A DNA stretch of 59,958 nucleotides from Rhodobacteraceae bacterium CG17_big_fil_post_rev_8_21_14_2_50_63_15 (GCA_002783205.1 PFEY01000024.1:1311-61268); one strand, 5' to 3'. Shown: positions 46,850 to 56,107, counted from the stretch's first letter. Made by a program: numbers and translations. Notes: generated by a model not told the origin, from the letters alone.

Positions 46850-47641
46850 TCACGCGCGGTGTGCGCCTGCCGCCAGTCCGCGCACGAAGTCGAGCACGCC
46901 CTCGACGGGGCCGCCCTTGGCGATTTCGGCCACGATCGCGGATCCCACGACGCAGCCATCGGCCACGCCGGCGATGATCTGTGCGGTGTCCGGCGTGCGG
47001 ATGCCAAAGCCCACGATCACCGGCAGGTCGGTCTGCGCCTTGATCCGCGCCACTTCGGGACCGACATCGGCGGCACTCGCCGCCGCCGCCCCGGTGATCC
47101 CGGTGATCGAGACATAATAGACAAATCCGCTGGTGTTTTGCAGCACCTTGGGCAGGCGCTTGTCATCTGTCGTGGGGGTTGCCAGACGAATGAAATTGAG
47201 CCCCGCCGCCTGTGCCGGCAGGCAGAGCTCTTCATCCTCCTCGGGCGGCAGATCGACCACGATCAGCCCGTCGATACCCGACGCTCTCGCTTCCTCGAGA
47301 AACCGATCGACGCCTCGGCTGTAGATCGGGTTGTAGTAGCCCATCAGCACAATCGGCGTGGTGTCGTTCACCTTGCGGAAGTCCGCCGCCATCGCCAGCG
47401 TCCGCGTGAGCGTCATGCCCGCAGCCAGCGCCCGCTGTCCGGCCAGTTGAATGGTCGGCCCATCCGCCATCGGATCGGTAAAGGGCACGCCCAGTTCGAT
47501 GATGTCCACCCCGGCTGCGGGCAGACCCTTCATCACCGCCAGAGAGTAATCGGGATCCGGATCGCCCGCCATGATGTAGGACACAAACGCCTTTTTCCCG
47601 GCTGCTTTCAGTTCGGCAAATTTCGTGTCGATGCGGGTCAT
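46850..47641 (-). CDS. trpA: Tryptophan synthase alpha subunit
   Basis: TrpA splits indole-glycerol phosphate into indole and glyceraldehyde 3-phosphate. Catalytic Glu49 and Asp60 are in [28 protein letters not shown], the phosphate-binding [13 protein letters not shown] and GCVVGSAIV are present. It is 263 residues. The partner trpB is not next to it within the window. It is divergent from ychF across 125 bases. Confidence 0.96.
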   Translation of the reverse strand: MTRIDTKFAELKAAGKKAFVSYIMAGDPDPDYSLAVMKGLPAAGVDIIELGVPFTDPMADGPTIQLAGQRALAAGMTLTRTLAMAADFRKVNDTTPIVLMGYYNPIYSRGVDRFLEEARASGIDGLIVVDLPPEEDEELCLPAQAAGLNFIRLATPTTDDKRLPKVLQNTSGFVYYVSITGITGAAAASAADVGPEVARIKAQTDLPVIVGFGIRTPDTAQIIAGVADGCVVGSAIVAEIAKGGPVEGVLDFVRGLAAGAHRA

Positions 47642-47766
47642 GCGGGCGGTCCTCCGAATACGTCCGTGCGGGTGTGGCGCAAACGGCTGAGGAAATCAAT
47701 GCCCGGCTTGACCTTGGCCCGCGCAAACCCGTAGATGCGCGCAATTCACCGCAGGAAGGGGTCGAG

Positions 47767-48864
47767 ATGGGTTTCAAGATGGGAATTGTGGGCCTGCCCA
47801 ATGTCGGCAAGTCGACACTCTTCAACGCACTTACCCGCACCGCCGCCGCGCAGGCTGCGAATTTTCCGTTCTGCACCATCGAGCCCAATGTCGGCGAGGT
47901 CGCGGTGCCCGATGCCCGTCTCGACCGGCTCGCGGCGGTTGCCGGATCGAAACAGACAATTCCGACCCGGATGACCTTTGTCGATATCGCGGGGCTGGTG
48001 AAAGGGGCCAGCAAGGGCGAGGGTCTGGGCAATCAGTTCCTCGCCAACATTCGCGAGGTTGATGCCATCGCCCATGTCCTGCGCTGTTTCGAGGATGACG
48101 ACGTGACCCATGTCGAGGGCCGTGTCGATCCGGTGGCCGATGCCGAAACGATCGAGACCGAGTTGATGCTTGCCGATCTCGAATCGGTCGAAAAGCGCCG
48201 CGCCGGGTTGCAACGCAAGCTCAAGGGCAATGACAAGGACGCCGCGCAGCAGGATCGCCTGCTCGCCGCCGCACAGGCCGCCCTGGAAACAGGTCGGCCG
48301 GCGCGCAGCGTCACGATTGATCCCGAGGATGCGCGGGCCTGGAAGATGCTGCAACTGCTGACCTCGAAACCGGTGCTCTATGTCTGCAATGTCGAGGAAT
48401 CGAGCGCCGCCTCCGGCAATGCCCTTTCGGCGCGCGTGGCCGAGATGGCGGCGGCAGAAGGCGCCGCTTCGGTGGTGATCTCGGCCCGGATCGAAGAGGA
48501 AATCAGCCAACTCGATGCCGAGGAGGCCAGCATGTTCCTGTCCGAGATGGGGCTCGCGGAGGCCGGGCTCGACCGTCTGATCCGCGCCGGATACGCGCTC
48601 TTGCACCTTGAGACCTACTTTACCGTCGGCCCCAAGGAGGCCCGCGCCTGGACGATCTCCGCAGGCACCACCGCGCCGCGCGCCGCGGGCGTTATCCACG
48701 GCGATTTCGAGCGTGGCTTCATCCGGGCAGAAACCATCGCCTATGACGATTTCGTCACCCTGGGCGGCGAGCAGAAGGCACGCGACGCCGGCAAGCTGCG
48801 CGCCGAAGGCAAAACCTATGTCGTCAAGGATGGCGATGTGCTGCATTTCCTGTTCAATACCTGA
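47767..48864 (+). CDS. ychF: Redox-regulated ATPase YchF
   Basis: YchF is an Obg-family P-loop protein that hydrolyses ATP, binds ribosomes and restrains the oxidative-stress response. The P-loop is [18 protein letters not shown]; the noncanonical specificity loop region is LYVCNVEE, where GTPases have NKxD. The C-terminal TGS domain has [20 protein letters not shown]. It is 365 residues. ATG 47767 follows GGAAGGGG; the frame is open 31 codons upstream without homology. Confidence 0.96.
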   Translation: MGFKMGIVGLPNVGKSTLFNALTRTAAAQAANFPFCTIEPNVGEVAVPDARLDRLAAVAGSKQTIPTRMTFVDIAGLVKGASKGEGLGNQFLANIREVDAIAHVLRCFEDDDVTHVEGRVDPVADAETIETELMLADLESVEKRRAGLQRKLKGNDKDAAQQDRLLAAAQAALETGRPARSVTIDPEDARAWKMLQLLTSKPVLYVCNVEESSAASGNALSARVAEMAAAEGAASVVISARIEEEISQLDAEEASMFLSEMGLAEAGLDRLIRAGYALLHLETYFTVGPKEARAWTISAGTTAPRAAGVIHGDFERGFIRAETIAYDDFVTLGGEQKARDAGKLRAEGKTYVVKDGDVLHFLFNT

Positions 48865-48964
48865 GACAGCACCGGTCAGGATCGGCCCCGGACAGGCCGA
48901 GGGTTCTGCATGTCCTGTGAAAATCCCGTAAAACCAAAAGTTTGAAAAAGTCCCAAAATGGCCC

Positions 48965-48993
48965 TTGTTCCCCTGACGCGCTGCAATTAAACG
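48965..48993 (+). promoter_or_regulatory. Promoter of tRNA-Ser(GCT)
   Basis: TTGTTC (48965-48970) and TAAACG (48988-48993) with a 17-base spacer end seven bases before the tRNA. The -10 and spacing match those of tRNA-Ser(CGA). Confidence 0.55.
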
Positions 48994-49000
48994 GGTCAGC

Positions 49001-49090
49001 GGAGCTGTGGCCGAGTGGTCGAAGGCACGCCCCTGCTAAGGGCGCAGACCCGAAAGGGTCTCGTGGGTTCGAATCCCATCGGCTCCGCCA
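49001..49090 (+). tRNA. tRNA-Ser(GCT)
   Basis: A class II tRNA with acceptor GGAGCTG/CGGCTCC, anticodon loop CTGCTAA (anticodon GCT), a long variable arm GACCCGAAAGGGTC, T-loop TTCGAAT, discriminator G and encoded CCA. Its 3' end borders the accessory stretch that runs to 54190. Confidence 0.95.
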
Positions 49091-49127
49091 CTTGCACATC
49101 GCGAACCAGTGACACTGCCCTGACGGG

Positions 49128-49143
49128 CACGGATTTTTCCGTG
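49128..49143 (+). terminator. Weak terminator-like hairpin after tRNA-Ser(GCT)
   Basis: CACGGA-TTTT-TCCGTG, a 6-base stem, 38 bases downstream of the tRNA. No clear T-run follows. Confidence 0.35.
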
Positions 49144-49894
49144 TTATCAAAGGGGTTTGCGGGAGCCGACCGAACCTCATAGACGCGCCGCCTGGCCAAA
49201 GCTGGGCTCAGAATGGCCCTCAGTCTCAGTTTGGGCGAACCTCGTCCATTCCGGTTCGGTCCACTTTTGGCATTACTTTTCAATGGCCTGCCTGCGAACA
49301 CCGCCAAAACCCAAACGCGCGTTCCGAATGATATCGACGGCAACATAGACGGAACACACGGTAGGCGCGTTGCTCGGGATGCCAGCGTAAAGTGGCGGAT
49401 TTCTTGGGTAGGTTCGCATCTCATTCACTCACCGAAACCCCTGATGACAAACCATTTTGGCACAGCTAGCATTCAAGAACCTCGGATTGGTTCAGATCGA
49501 TGCGGAGGCTGACTATGCGGTGACGCGGGATCAGTCACGCGCGTGCACATCCACTTAAGACACTGCGAGAATTGTCAGGCTTCCCACCTATTCGACAACG
49601 GGATAGAACGGCTTAGCGGACCTCTCATCGCGCAGTTGAGATGGTTGGACCGCAGTCCCGCTTCGCGCTGCTCGCTGGCACGCCGATACTGCGCCCAATA
49701 TTGAAGTGTGGCCCAAGACCTACCCTACGGCGAGGTGAGCCGTTCGATGCATTTGCTTTGGATCAAGGCCACGGAATGCCCTATCGCTTATGGAAATCAC
49801 AGGTCAGCGGGCGGCAGGGGACGCTCTCGAGCATCTCACAGCGGCCTTCCCCGGTGAAGGCTGATCGCGCAAATTATTGATCGGATGAATTTCA
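49144..49894. other. About 750 bases without a recognisable gene
   Basis: I see no frame with a ribosome site and protein-like composition on either strand. The stretch looks lower in GC than the core genes, and short open frames are broken often. It may hold eroded remains of an inserted element next to the tRNA-Ser 3' end. A small stem GCCTTC/GAAGGC lies about 40 bases before phaC. Confidence 0.5.
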
Positions 49895-51715
49895 ATGCCC
49901 ACGAAGCCTGCCAGAAACCAATCCGCATCGCCAACCCGCAATCTGGCGAGCACGGCGCCGGTTCCGGTGCCCGCAAGCGCGCGCAAGGCATTTCAACCGG
50001 AACATGCCCACCAGAACCTTGACCGCGGTGCGCGCGCGGCCATGGCGCGGCTAAGCGGGGGTGTCTCTGCACATGCCTTCATCGAGGCATGGACGGACTG
50101 GACTTTCCATCTGAGCAATTCGCCCGGGCGGCAGCTGGAACTTGCCGAGCGCGCGCAGCAGAACGCCCTTAAGCTGATGGCCCTTTCGGCAAGGGCCGAT
50201 CCGGACGCACCGCCACCCTTTGTGCCGAAGCCCTACGATCACCGTTTCGATCATCCCGGCTGGAACACCCAGCCGTTCCTGCTGTGGCAGCAGGGGTTCC
50301 TTGCCGTGCAGGACTGGTGGGACCACGCGACGGACCATCTGCGGGGCCTGCAGCCCGAGGATGCCGACCGGGTGCGGTTCATGGCGCGGCAGGCGCTGGA
50401 TACGGTGTCTCCCGCGAACTTCCCCGCGCTAAACCCCGAGATCATCAAAGCGACGCTGGCCAGCGGCGGGCGCAATCTTACCGATGGTGCCGCGCATTTC
50501 ATGCAGGACATGGTCAAGACTCTGACCCAGTCGCATGATCCCGCGCCTAAGGGGTTCCGCGTGGGGCAGGATCTGGCCTGCACGCCGGGCACGGTCGTGT
50601 TTCGCAATGACCTGTTCGAACTGATCCAGTATGCACCCCAGACCGGGCAGGTGCAGGCCGAGCCGATCCTGATCGTGCCGGCCTGGATCATGAAATATTA
50701 CATCCTCGACCTTTCACCGCATAATTCGATGGTGAACTACCTGGTCGGTCAGGGCTTCACGGTCTTCATGATCTCCTGGTGCAACCCGACCGCCGCACAG
50801 GCTGACCTGTCGCTGGAGGATTACCGGACGACCGGTGTGATGGCGGCGCTGGACGCCGTGGGCCGGATCGTGCCCGACCGCAAGGTCCACGCCGTCGGCT
50901 ATTGCCTCGGCGGCACCATGCTGGCCATCGCCGCGGCCACGATGGCGCGCGACGGCGACGACCGGCTTGCCAGCATCACGCTGATGGCCGCGCAGGTCGA
51001 TTTCGCCGAGGCCGGGGAACTCCTGCTGTTCGTCGATGAAAGCCAGGTGGCCTTTCTCGAGGACATGATGTGGGATCAGGGCTATCTCGACCGCCCGCAG
51101 ATGGCGCGGACCTTTTCCACGATCCGGTCCGAGGATCTGATCTGGTCGCGGGCGGTGCGGCGATACTTCCTCGGTCAGGACGATCTGCCCACCGACATGG
51201 GCGTCTGGTCAGCCGACACCACCCGGATGCCCGCCCGGATGCATTCCCAGTATCTGCGGGGGCTGTTCCTGGAGAACCGGCTGACCGCGGGGCGATTTGC
51301 CGTCGAGGGGCAGGTGATCGCGCTGAAGGACATCGCGGTCCCGATGTTCGTCGTGGCAACAGAAACCGACCACATCGCGCCCTGGCGGTCGGTCTACAAG
51401 ACGCAGCTCTTTACCGATTGCGACCTGACCTTCGTACTGACCTCGGGGGGCCATAACAGCGGCATCGTCAACCCGCCGGGCGGCGATGCGCGTAGCCGCT
51501 ACCATCGCGGGGAGCGCCGGGCCGGAGGGCTCTACGAGGGGCCCGACCGCTGGCTGGAGGTTGCCGAAACGCGCACGGGGTCCTGGTGGCCGGAATGGGC
51601 CGGCTGGCTCGCCACTCAAAGCTCCGGCTCATCCGGGCCACCCGACACAGGCGCACCGGATCAGGGCCTGGCCCCGCTCGCTGCCGCGCCGGGGGACTAT
51701 GTGTTGCAGACATGA
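49895..51715 (+). CDS. phaC: Polyhydroxyalkanoate synthase (PhaC)
   Basis: PhaC polymerises hydroxyacyl-CoA into storage polyester at granule surfaces. The 606-residue protein has the N-terminal PhaC domain (FRPEHAHQNLDRGARAA-like, GVSAHAFIEAWTDW) and the alpha/beta hydrolase core. The catalytic triad is Cys337 in HAVGYCLGGTML, Asp492 in TETDHIAPW and His520 in SGGHNSGIVNPPGG. Length and motifs suggest an intact class I-like enzyme. The ribosome site before ATG 49895 is weak. No granule or precursor genes adjoin it: the next gene start is cut off, so it looks like a survivor of a damaged operon. Confidence 0.92.
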   Translation: MPTKPARNQSASPTRNLASTAPVPVPASARKAFQPEHAHQNLDRGARAAMARLSGGVSAHAFIEAWTDWTFHLSNSPGRQLELAERAQQNALKLMALSARADPDAPPPFVPKPYDHRFDHPGWNTQPFLLWQQGFLAVQDWWDHATDHLRGLQPEDADRVRFMARQALDTVSPANFPALNPEIIKATLASGGRNLTDGAAHFMQDMVKTLTQSHDPAPKGFRVGQDLACTPGTVVFRNDLFELIQYAPQTGQVQAEPILIVPAWIMKYYILDLSPHNSMVNYLVGQGFTVFMISWCNPTAAQADLSLEDYRTTGVMAALDAVGRIVPDRKVHAVGYCLGGTMLAIAAATMARDGDDRLASITLMAAQVDFAEAGELLLFVDESQVAFLEDMMWDQGYLDRPQMARTFSTIRSEDLIWSRAVRRYFLGQDDLPTDMGVWSADTTRMPARMHSQYLRGLFLENRLTAGRFAVEGQVIALKDIAVPMFVVATETDHIAPWRSVYKTQLFTDCDLTFVLTSGGHNSGIVNPPGGDARSRYHRGERRAGGLYEGPDRWLEVAETRTGSWWPEWAGWLATQSSGSSGPPDTGAPDQGLAPLAAAPGDYVLQT

Positions 51716-51743
51716 TGCCGGCCCATACTGAAAGGACATCTGC

Positions 51744-51785
51744 ATGACCCATCCGGCGTCGTCAACGGAACCTCACGGTGGCTGA
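51744..51785 (+). pseudogene. Truncated start of a gene that once followed phaC
   Basis: AAAGGA and ATG 51744 begin a frame reading MTHPASSTEPHGG and then stop. Ribosome site and position suggest the 5' end of a lost phaC-operon gene (perhaps an enoyl-CoA hydratase/phosphate acetyltransferase, as in some relatives; that is inference). It is joined to unrelated sequence near 51786. Confidence 0.35.
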
Positions 51786-51787
51786 AC

Positions 51788-51880
51788 TTAATCGGCAGCC
51801 TTTTCGTTGAAAACATCATGCAACATGGCCGGCATCAGTGCGTCCACATCCTTTGCGGTGCCCGTGCGGATGGCGCGGGC
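51788..51880 (-). pseudogene. Possible C-terminal fragment on the minus strand
   Basis: The minus frame ending at 51788 reads AIRTGTAKDVDALMPAM then LHDVFNEKAAD and stop. It looks protein-like but has no start, and I do not recognise the family. It adjoins the aldehyde dehydrogenase fragment in the opposite direction, so a junction lies near 51880. Confidence 0.3.
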
Positions 51881-51884
51881 TTCG

Positions 51885-52181
51885 CGGGCCATCGGGCTGG
51901 GCGCTTCGCTCTTGACCACCGATCTCGAGGAAGCCATGGAGGCGGTCGAGCGGCTCGACGCGGGTATGGTCTGGGTCAACAACCCGATGATCGACAATGA
52001 CGCGCTGCCCTTTGGCGGCTGGAAGGCGTCGAGGCTGGGTCGAGAATTGGGGCGCCAAGGGCGGGATGCGTTCCGGCGCTCGAAGATGGTCATCCTCGAC
52101 CACAAACCCGCGCGCCAGGGCTGGTGGTATCCCTATCCTGATGACTGGTTTCTCGACGGCGGCGGTCGCACGCCTCTGTAG
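51885..52181 (+). pseudogene. Aldehyde dehydrogenase C-terminal fragment
   Basis: About the last 98 residues of an NAD-dependent aldehyde dehydrogenase remain: GLGASLLTTDLEEAMEAVE, WVNNPMIDNDALPFGGWKAS and LGRELGRQGRDAFRRSK, ending with the typical YPYPDDWFLDGG tail and TAG. The catalytic Cys and Glu and the NAD-binding half are absent, so it is not functional. The upstream junction is near 51880. The reading frame itself shows no frameshift, which suggests recent truncation. Confidence 0.8.
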
Positions 52182-52210
52182 CGGGCAGGAACGGATGAGA
52201 GCTGTGCGGG

Positions 52211-52350
52211 TCGGCGCTGAACCCCGAGATGATCAACGACTTGCTCGATGTGATGCTGGCGCTGGCGCGCAAAGGCGTGACAATGATGGTGATCACCCAC
52301 GAGATGGGCCTTGTCCGCAAGGTGGCCGACCGGCTGATCTTCGATCGCGT
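52211..52350 (+). pseudogene. Amino-acid ABC transporter ATPase fragment
   Basis: The frame reads SALNPEMINDLLDVMLALAR and then VTMMVITHEMGLVRKVADRL, the Walker B/D-loop and H-loop part of GlnQ-type ATPases. The P-loop and signature motif are missing upstream. Similarity stops after VADRLIFDR, where the usual gene continues with MDxGxIVE. It is a 45-residue scrap with junctions close to both ends. Confidence 0.7.
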
Positions 52351-52547
52351 CGCGCGGGGTCGTCAGGCGGTTTTCCTTGATCGGGACCAAGCGGATCACG
52401 CGGATCCGCGGATCACGAACGACCTGAAAGTTATTGCCAAGTCTTGCGAAAGCTCCTACTCCTTGGGTGTTCCTGCCGCGTGACTGGCAGGTCGAGGACA
52501 GAGGGAAATGCTCTATCTGGCATTGGTCCGGTCGGCAAATTGATCTG

Positions 52548-53045
52548 ATGTCGGAAGTCTTGGGGTGGATCGGCTGGGTCCTGATCCTCTATTGCATGTG
52601 CCTCGGGATCACGGACGTTTTCCTGCGCTACGTATTGAACGCTCCCTCCATGTGGATCGGCACGTCGATTCAGGCGGCGCTGGTTCTGATAGCTTGTGTT
52701 GGTGGGGCCTGCGCGCTCAATCATGGAGCTTTCGTGAAACTGGATCTTTTTTATGACGGGGCCAGCCCGCGCAACAAGGCAATTCTGGATCTGATGACCG
52801 CGCCTTTTACCCTGCTCTTTCTGGGGGTTCTGATCTGGAAAGGTATCGACGCGGCGCTTCTTTCGATCAAGCTCAACCAAGTCACGCCCACCGGCGTGCC
52901 ACTTCCGATTTATCCTATCAAGAGTGCGATACCGATTGCGGCAGCAGCCGTATTGCTCGTCGTACTCAAGCAACTGGCCATCGACATCCGGCACCTCGTT
53001 ACCGGGCAAGCCCCTGCGCCGGTTGCGGAGGACCGTTCGCCATGA
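52548..53045 (+). CDS. TRAP transporter small permease (DctQ), 5' end probably altered
   Basis: TRAP small permeases pair with a large permease and a periplasmic binding protein to import carboxylates with Na+. The 165-residue protein has four hydrophobic helices: GWIGWVLILYCMCLGITDVF, IQAALVLIACVGGACAL, FTLLFLGVLIWKGI and IPIAAAAVLLVVL. WIGTSIQ follows the first. ATG 52548 has no ribosome site, and related proteins usually start some residues earlier, so the true start is likely lost. The large permease DctM is missing and the binding protein is only a stub, so a working transporter is unlikely. Confidence 0.75.
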   Translation: MSEVLGWIGWVLILYCMCLGITDVFLRYVLNAPSMWIGTSIQAALVLIACVGGACALNHGAFVKLDLFYDGASPRNKAILDLMTAPFTLLFLGVLIWKGIDAALLSIKLNQVTPTGVPLPIYPIKSAIPIAAAAVLLVVLKQLAIDIRHLVTGQAPAPVAEDRSP

Positions 53046-53099
53046 TCAGTCGTCAGGCAATCGGACAAGAAACACGAAGCCAATAAGGGGAGTAATATC

Positions 53100-54143
53100 T
53101 TGGGTATTGTGTCAAACATTCTTAGGACCACATTCGTTTCGGCAGGTGCTTTGGCGCTGAGCGGGTCAATCGCATTGGCTCAGGCGGATGGGCCACCGGA
53201 CAAGGTGACCAAATGGGTTTTTCAGCCAGCCTTTGACCAGACTGACGCGGGGTGGGACAACGGGGTGATCCCTTGGGTCAAGGCGGTCGAAGAGGCGACA
53301 CAGGGGACCGTCCTCATTCGTGTCGAACCAGCGGGCGCGTTGACCAGCGGATCGGAGGCCTTCCGCGAACAGCATGGGCACCGGCTGGTCCGCGACCTTC
53401 AGCGGGAACACGTCAAGGCCATTGTGGCTAAGCTGGCGGATCGTCCCGCCGCGTCGAACAATTGGCTGAAGGCTATCAAGATTCTCTTGCGCCATGCCGT
53501 GGAAATGGGCATCCGCCGGGACGATCCGACGGCGGGCCTTCGGAAGATGCGCACCGGATCGACGGGCTTCCGCACCTGGACGGAAGCCGAGATCGAACGC
53601 TTCTATGAGGCTCACCCCGTCGGAAGCCGCGCGCGGCTGGCCCTGGACTTGCTCTTGCACACCGGGCAGCGGCGGGCGGACGTGGTGCGCATTGGCCGCC
53701 AGAACGTCCGCGCTGGCGTCCTGACGAACACCCAACAAAAGACCGGGACCGAAGTGTGCATCCCCCTTCACCCCGATCTTGTCGCGTCCCTGGACGCCCT
53801 GCCCAAGAAGAACATGACCTTCCTCTTGACCGAATACGGGAAGCCGTTCACGCCCGACGGGTTCGGGAACTGGTTCCGGGACCGCGTGGTGGAAGCCAAG
53901 CTGCCCAAGGGCCTGTCGCCGCATGGACTCCGCAAGGCGGCCTGTCGGCGGCTGGCGGAAGCCGGGTGTTCCGCGAACCAGATTATGGCTATCAGCGGCC
54001 ACCGGAACCTGAAGGAAGTGACCCGCTACACCGACGCGGCCAGCCGTTCGGCCCTCGCCCGTAGCGCCATGAATACCGTCTGGAATCTGGCCGAAGGGAC
54101 CGAAACCAGAACGGGAATTGTCAAACCGGCTTCCCAAGTTTGA
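53100..54143 (+). CDS. Chimera: TRAP binding-protein N-terminus joined to a tyrosine integrase catalytic half
   Basis: The first part is a DctP-like start: TTG 53100 after AAGGGGAG, a signal peptide (about residues 1-28, ending SIALAQ), then WVFQPAFDQTDAGWDNGVIPW and VEPAGALTSGSEAF. At about residue 89 (near 53364) it passes in frame into an integrase lacking its arm-binding part and part of its core-binding domain. The catalytic residues of the tyrosine recombinase are present: Arg191 (HTGQRRADVV), Lys214, His275-x-x-Arg278 (LSPHGLRKAA), His301 (ISGHRNL) and Tyr310 (TRYTDAA). It ends 47 bases from the 3' end of a tRNA gene, a classic integration position. With the N-terminus gone and a signal peptide attached, integrase activity is unlikely. 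Confidence 0.82.
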   Translation: MGIVSNILRTTFVSAGALALSGSIALAQADGPPDKVTKWVFQPAFDQTDAGWDNGVIPWVKAVEEATQGTVLIRVEPAGALTSGSEAFREQHGHRLVRDLQREHVKAIVAKLADRPAASNNWLKAIKILLRHAVEMGIRRDDPTAGLRKMRTGSTGFRTWTEAEIERFYEAHPVGSRARLALDLLLHTGQRRADVVRIGRQNVRAGVLTNTQQKTGTEVCIPLHPDLVASLDALPKKNMTFLLTEYGKPFTPDGFGNWFRDRVVEAKLPKGLSPHGLRKAACRRLAEAGCSANQIMAISGHRNLKEVTRYTDAASRSALARSAMNTVWNLAEGTETRTGIVKPASQV

Positions 54144-54190
54144 CAAAATACCGCTTAAACCCCTGAATAGAAAGGGAGAAAAAGCGGGGA

Positions 54191-54267
54191 TGGTAGGCCC
54201 GGAGGGACTCGAACCCCCAACCAAAGCGTTATGAGCGCTCTGCTCTAACCAATTGAGCTACAGGCCC
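54191..54267 (-). tRNA. tRNA with CAT anticodon (tRNA-Ile2 or elongator tRNA-Met)
   Basis: The minus strand folds as a class I tRNA: acceptor GGGCCTG with CGGGCCT (G1-U72 wobble), D-arm GCTCAATTGGTTAGAGC, anticodon loop CTCATAA, T-loop TTCGAGT, discriminator A, encoded CCA (54191-54193). The anticodon stem GAGCG/CGCTT resembles alphaproteobacterial tRNA-Ile2, in which C34 is modified to lysidine, more than elongator Met; I cannot settle this by eye. Its 3' end faces the integrase remnant. Confidence 0.9.
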
Positions 54268-54279
54268 GACCTGCGGCAT

Positions 54280-54308
54280 CTGGTAAGCTGTGGCTTGCAA
54301 CAGGTCAA
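54280..54308 (-). promoter_or_regulatory. Promoter of the CAT-anticodon tRNA
   Basis: TTGACC (54303-54308) and TACCAG (54280-54285) on the minus strand with a 17-base spacer, ending 12 bases before the tRNA. Confidence 0.5.
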
Positions 54309-54378
54309 GGCTTTCAGGTTGCGCCACACCGGGCAATCGGCTAACCGATGCGCAAGCACCAGAGCGGAGCATCAGGCC

Positions 54379-55425
54379 ATGAGCGAGCACACAAATGGGA
54401 TCACCTATGCCGATGCGGGCGTCGATATCGACGCAGGAGCCGCACTTGTCGAACGGATCAAGCCCGCCGCCGCCGCCACCCGCCGCGCCGGTGTGATGTC
54501 GGGACTGGGTGGTTTCGGCGCGCTCTTCGATCTCAAGGCCGCAGGCTTTGCCGATCCGGTCCTGGTCGCCGCCACCGACGGGGTGGGCACCAAGCTGCGC
54601 ATCGCGATTGATACCGGTCATGTCGAGGACGTGGGCGTCGATCTGGTGGCGATGTGCGTCAACGATCTTATCTGTCAGGGGGCGGAGCCGCTCTTTTTCC
54701 TGGATTATTTCGCCACCGGCAAGCTCGAACTGGATCAGGCGACACGGATCATCAAGGGCATCGCGCGGGGCTGCGCGGCCTCTGGCTGTGCGCTCATCGG
54801 TGGCGAGACGGCGGAAATGCCCGGCATGTATCCGAGCGGCGACTTCGATCTCGCGGGTTTTGCCGTGGGGGCAATGGAGCGAGGCCGCGACTTGCCCGCA
54901 GGGGTGACAGAAGGCGACATCCTCCTCGGTCTGGCCTCTGACGGCGTTCATTCCAACGGCTTCAGCCTCGTGCGCCGGATCGTCGAGATTTCGGGGCTGG
55001 GATGGGAGAGCGCCTGTCCCTGGACCGAGGGGAGCCTTGGCGCGACGCTGCTCACGCCGACCCGGCTCTATGTGCGCCCGGTGCTGGAGGCGCTCGCAGG
55101 AGGGGGCATCCACGCGCTGGCTCATATCACCGGCGGTGGGCTGACCGAGAACCTGCCGCGCGTTCTGCCCGAAGGCCTTGGCGCCGAGATCGACCTTGAC
55201 GCTTGGGGTCTGCCCCCGGTCTTTCGCTGGCTGGCCGAGTCCGGCGGCATGAGCGAGGCCGAACTGCTCAAGACCTTCAATTCCGGCATCGGCATGATCG
55301 CCGTGGTGGATCCGGCGCAGGCCAAGGCGGTTGCGGCCCGGCTCGCGGAGGCGGGCGAGAATGTGCAGCCTCTGGGACGCGTGACGCAGGGCAGGGGCGT
55401 GGCCTATCGGGGCCGCCTCTTGTGA
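54379..55425 (+). CDS. purM: Phosphoribosylaminoimidazole synthetase
   Basis: PurM closes the imidazole ring (FGAM to AIR) using ATP. The 348-residue protein has [12 protein letters not shown] at the N-terminus, [23 protein letters not shown], the metal/ATP segment [33 protein letters not shown] and [19 protein letters not shown] 54379 matches the family start; the frame is open through the tRNA region upstream. purN overlaps the stop by four bases (GTGA). Confidence 0.97.
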   Translation: MSEHTNGITYADAGVDIDAGAALVERIKPAAAATRRAGVMSGLGGFGALFDLKAAGFADPVLVAATDGVGTKLRIAIDTGHVEDVGVDLVAMCVNDLICQGAEPLFFLDYFATGKLELDQATRIIKGIARGCAASGCALIGGETAEMPGMYPSGDFDLAGFAVGAMERGRDLPAGVTEGDILLGLASDGVHSNGFSLVRRIVEISGLGWESACPWTEGSLGATLLTPTRLYVRPVLEALAGGGIHALAHITGGGLTENLPRVLPEGLGAEIDLDAWGLPPVFRWLAESGGMSEAELLKTFNSGIGMIAVVDPAQAKAVAARLAEAGENVQPLGRVTQGRGVAYRGRLL

Positions 55426-56015
55426 GCAAGCAGGTCGCGATCTTTCTCTCCGGCGGCGGCTCGAACATGCGCGCTCTGGTGACGAGCATGAGCAATGATC
55501 ACCCCGCCCGCCCGGCGCTGGTGCTCTCGAACCGCGCCGACGCGGGCGGCATCGCCTGGGCGGCGGGGCAGGGGATCGCGACCGAGGTGGTCGATCACCG
55601 CCCCTTTGGCCCCGACCGCGCCGCCTTCGAGACCGAAATCGCCGCGCGCCTCATGCCCTATGACATCGACATCATCTGCCTGGCGGGGTTCATGCGGGTG
55701 CTGACAGCGGGTTTCGTGACCCAATGGCAGGGCCGGATGATCAATATCCATCCCTCGCTCCTGCCCAGATATCGCGGCCTGCACACCCATGCCCGCGCCT
55801 TGGCCGCAGGCGAGCGCGAGGCGGGCTGCACCGTGCACGAGGTGACGACGGAACTGGATGACGGCCCGATCCTCGGACAGGCGCGCGTGAAGGTCCTGCC
55901 CGACGACACCCCCGATAGCCTCGCGGCCCGCGTTCTGGCGCAGGAACATCTGCTCTATCCTGCGGTGCTGCGGCGCTTTGCGGCGGGCGACCGGACCCCG
56001 CTCTATCTGCCATGA
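55422..56015 (+). CDS. purN: Phosphoribosylglycinamide formyltransferase
   Basis: PurN transfers a formyl group from 10-formyl-THF to GAR. The 197-residue protein starts at GTG 55422 ([16 protein letters not shown]) overlapping the purM stop. It has the substrate-binding GGGSN loop, the catalytic stretch [22 protein letters not shown] with the Asn-His pair, and [13 protein letters not shown] with the catalytic Asp. It is the usual partner of purM. Confidence 0.97.
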   Translation: MSKQVAIFLSGGGSNMRALVTSMSNDHPARPALVLSNRADAGGIAWAAGQGIATEVVDHRPFGPDRAAFETEIAARLMPYDIDIICLAGFMRVLTAGFVTQWQGRMINIHPSLLPRYRGLHTHARALAAGEREAGCTVHEVTTELDDGPILGQARVKVLPDDTPDSLAARVLAQEHLLYPAVLRRFAAGDRTPLYLP

Positions 56016-56107
56016 CAGCCCGCGCCATTTGCATTTCCCGCGATCTGGACTAAAGCTTTGCAATCGGGCAAGGCCGCACCCCAGGCAAGAACAAAAAGAC
56101 AAAACGC

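Noticed and set aside
49157-49512. Short plus-strand frames after tRNA-Ser(GCT)
   Set aside because: They have no ribosome site, no family resemblance, and overlap each other in different frames.
54191-54218. Search for a second attachment site matching the CAT-tRNA 3' end
   Set aside because: I could not find another copy of this segment between 49001 and 54190 by eye, so no att pair is reported.
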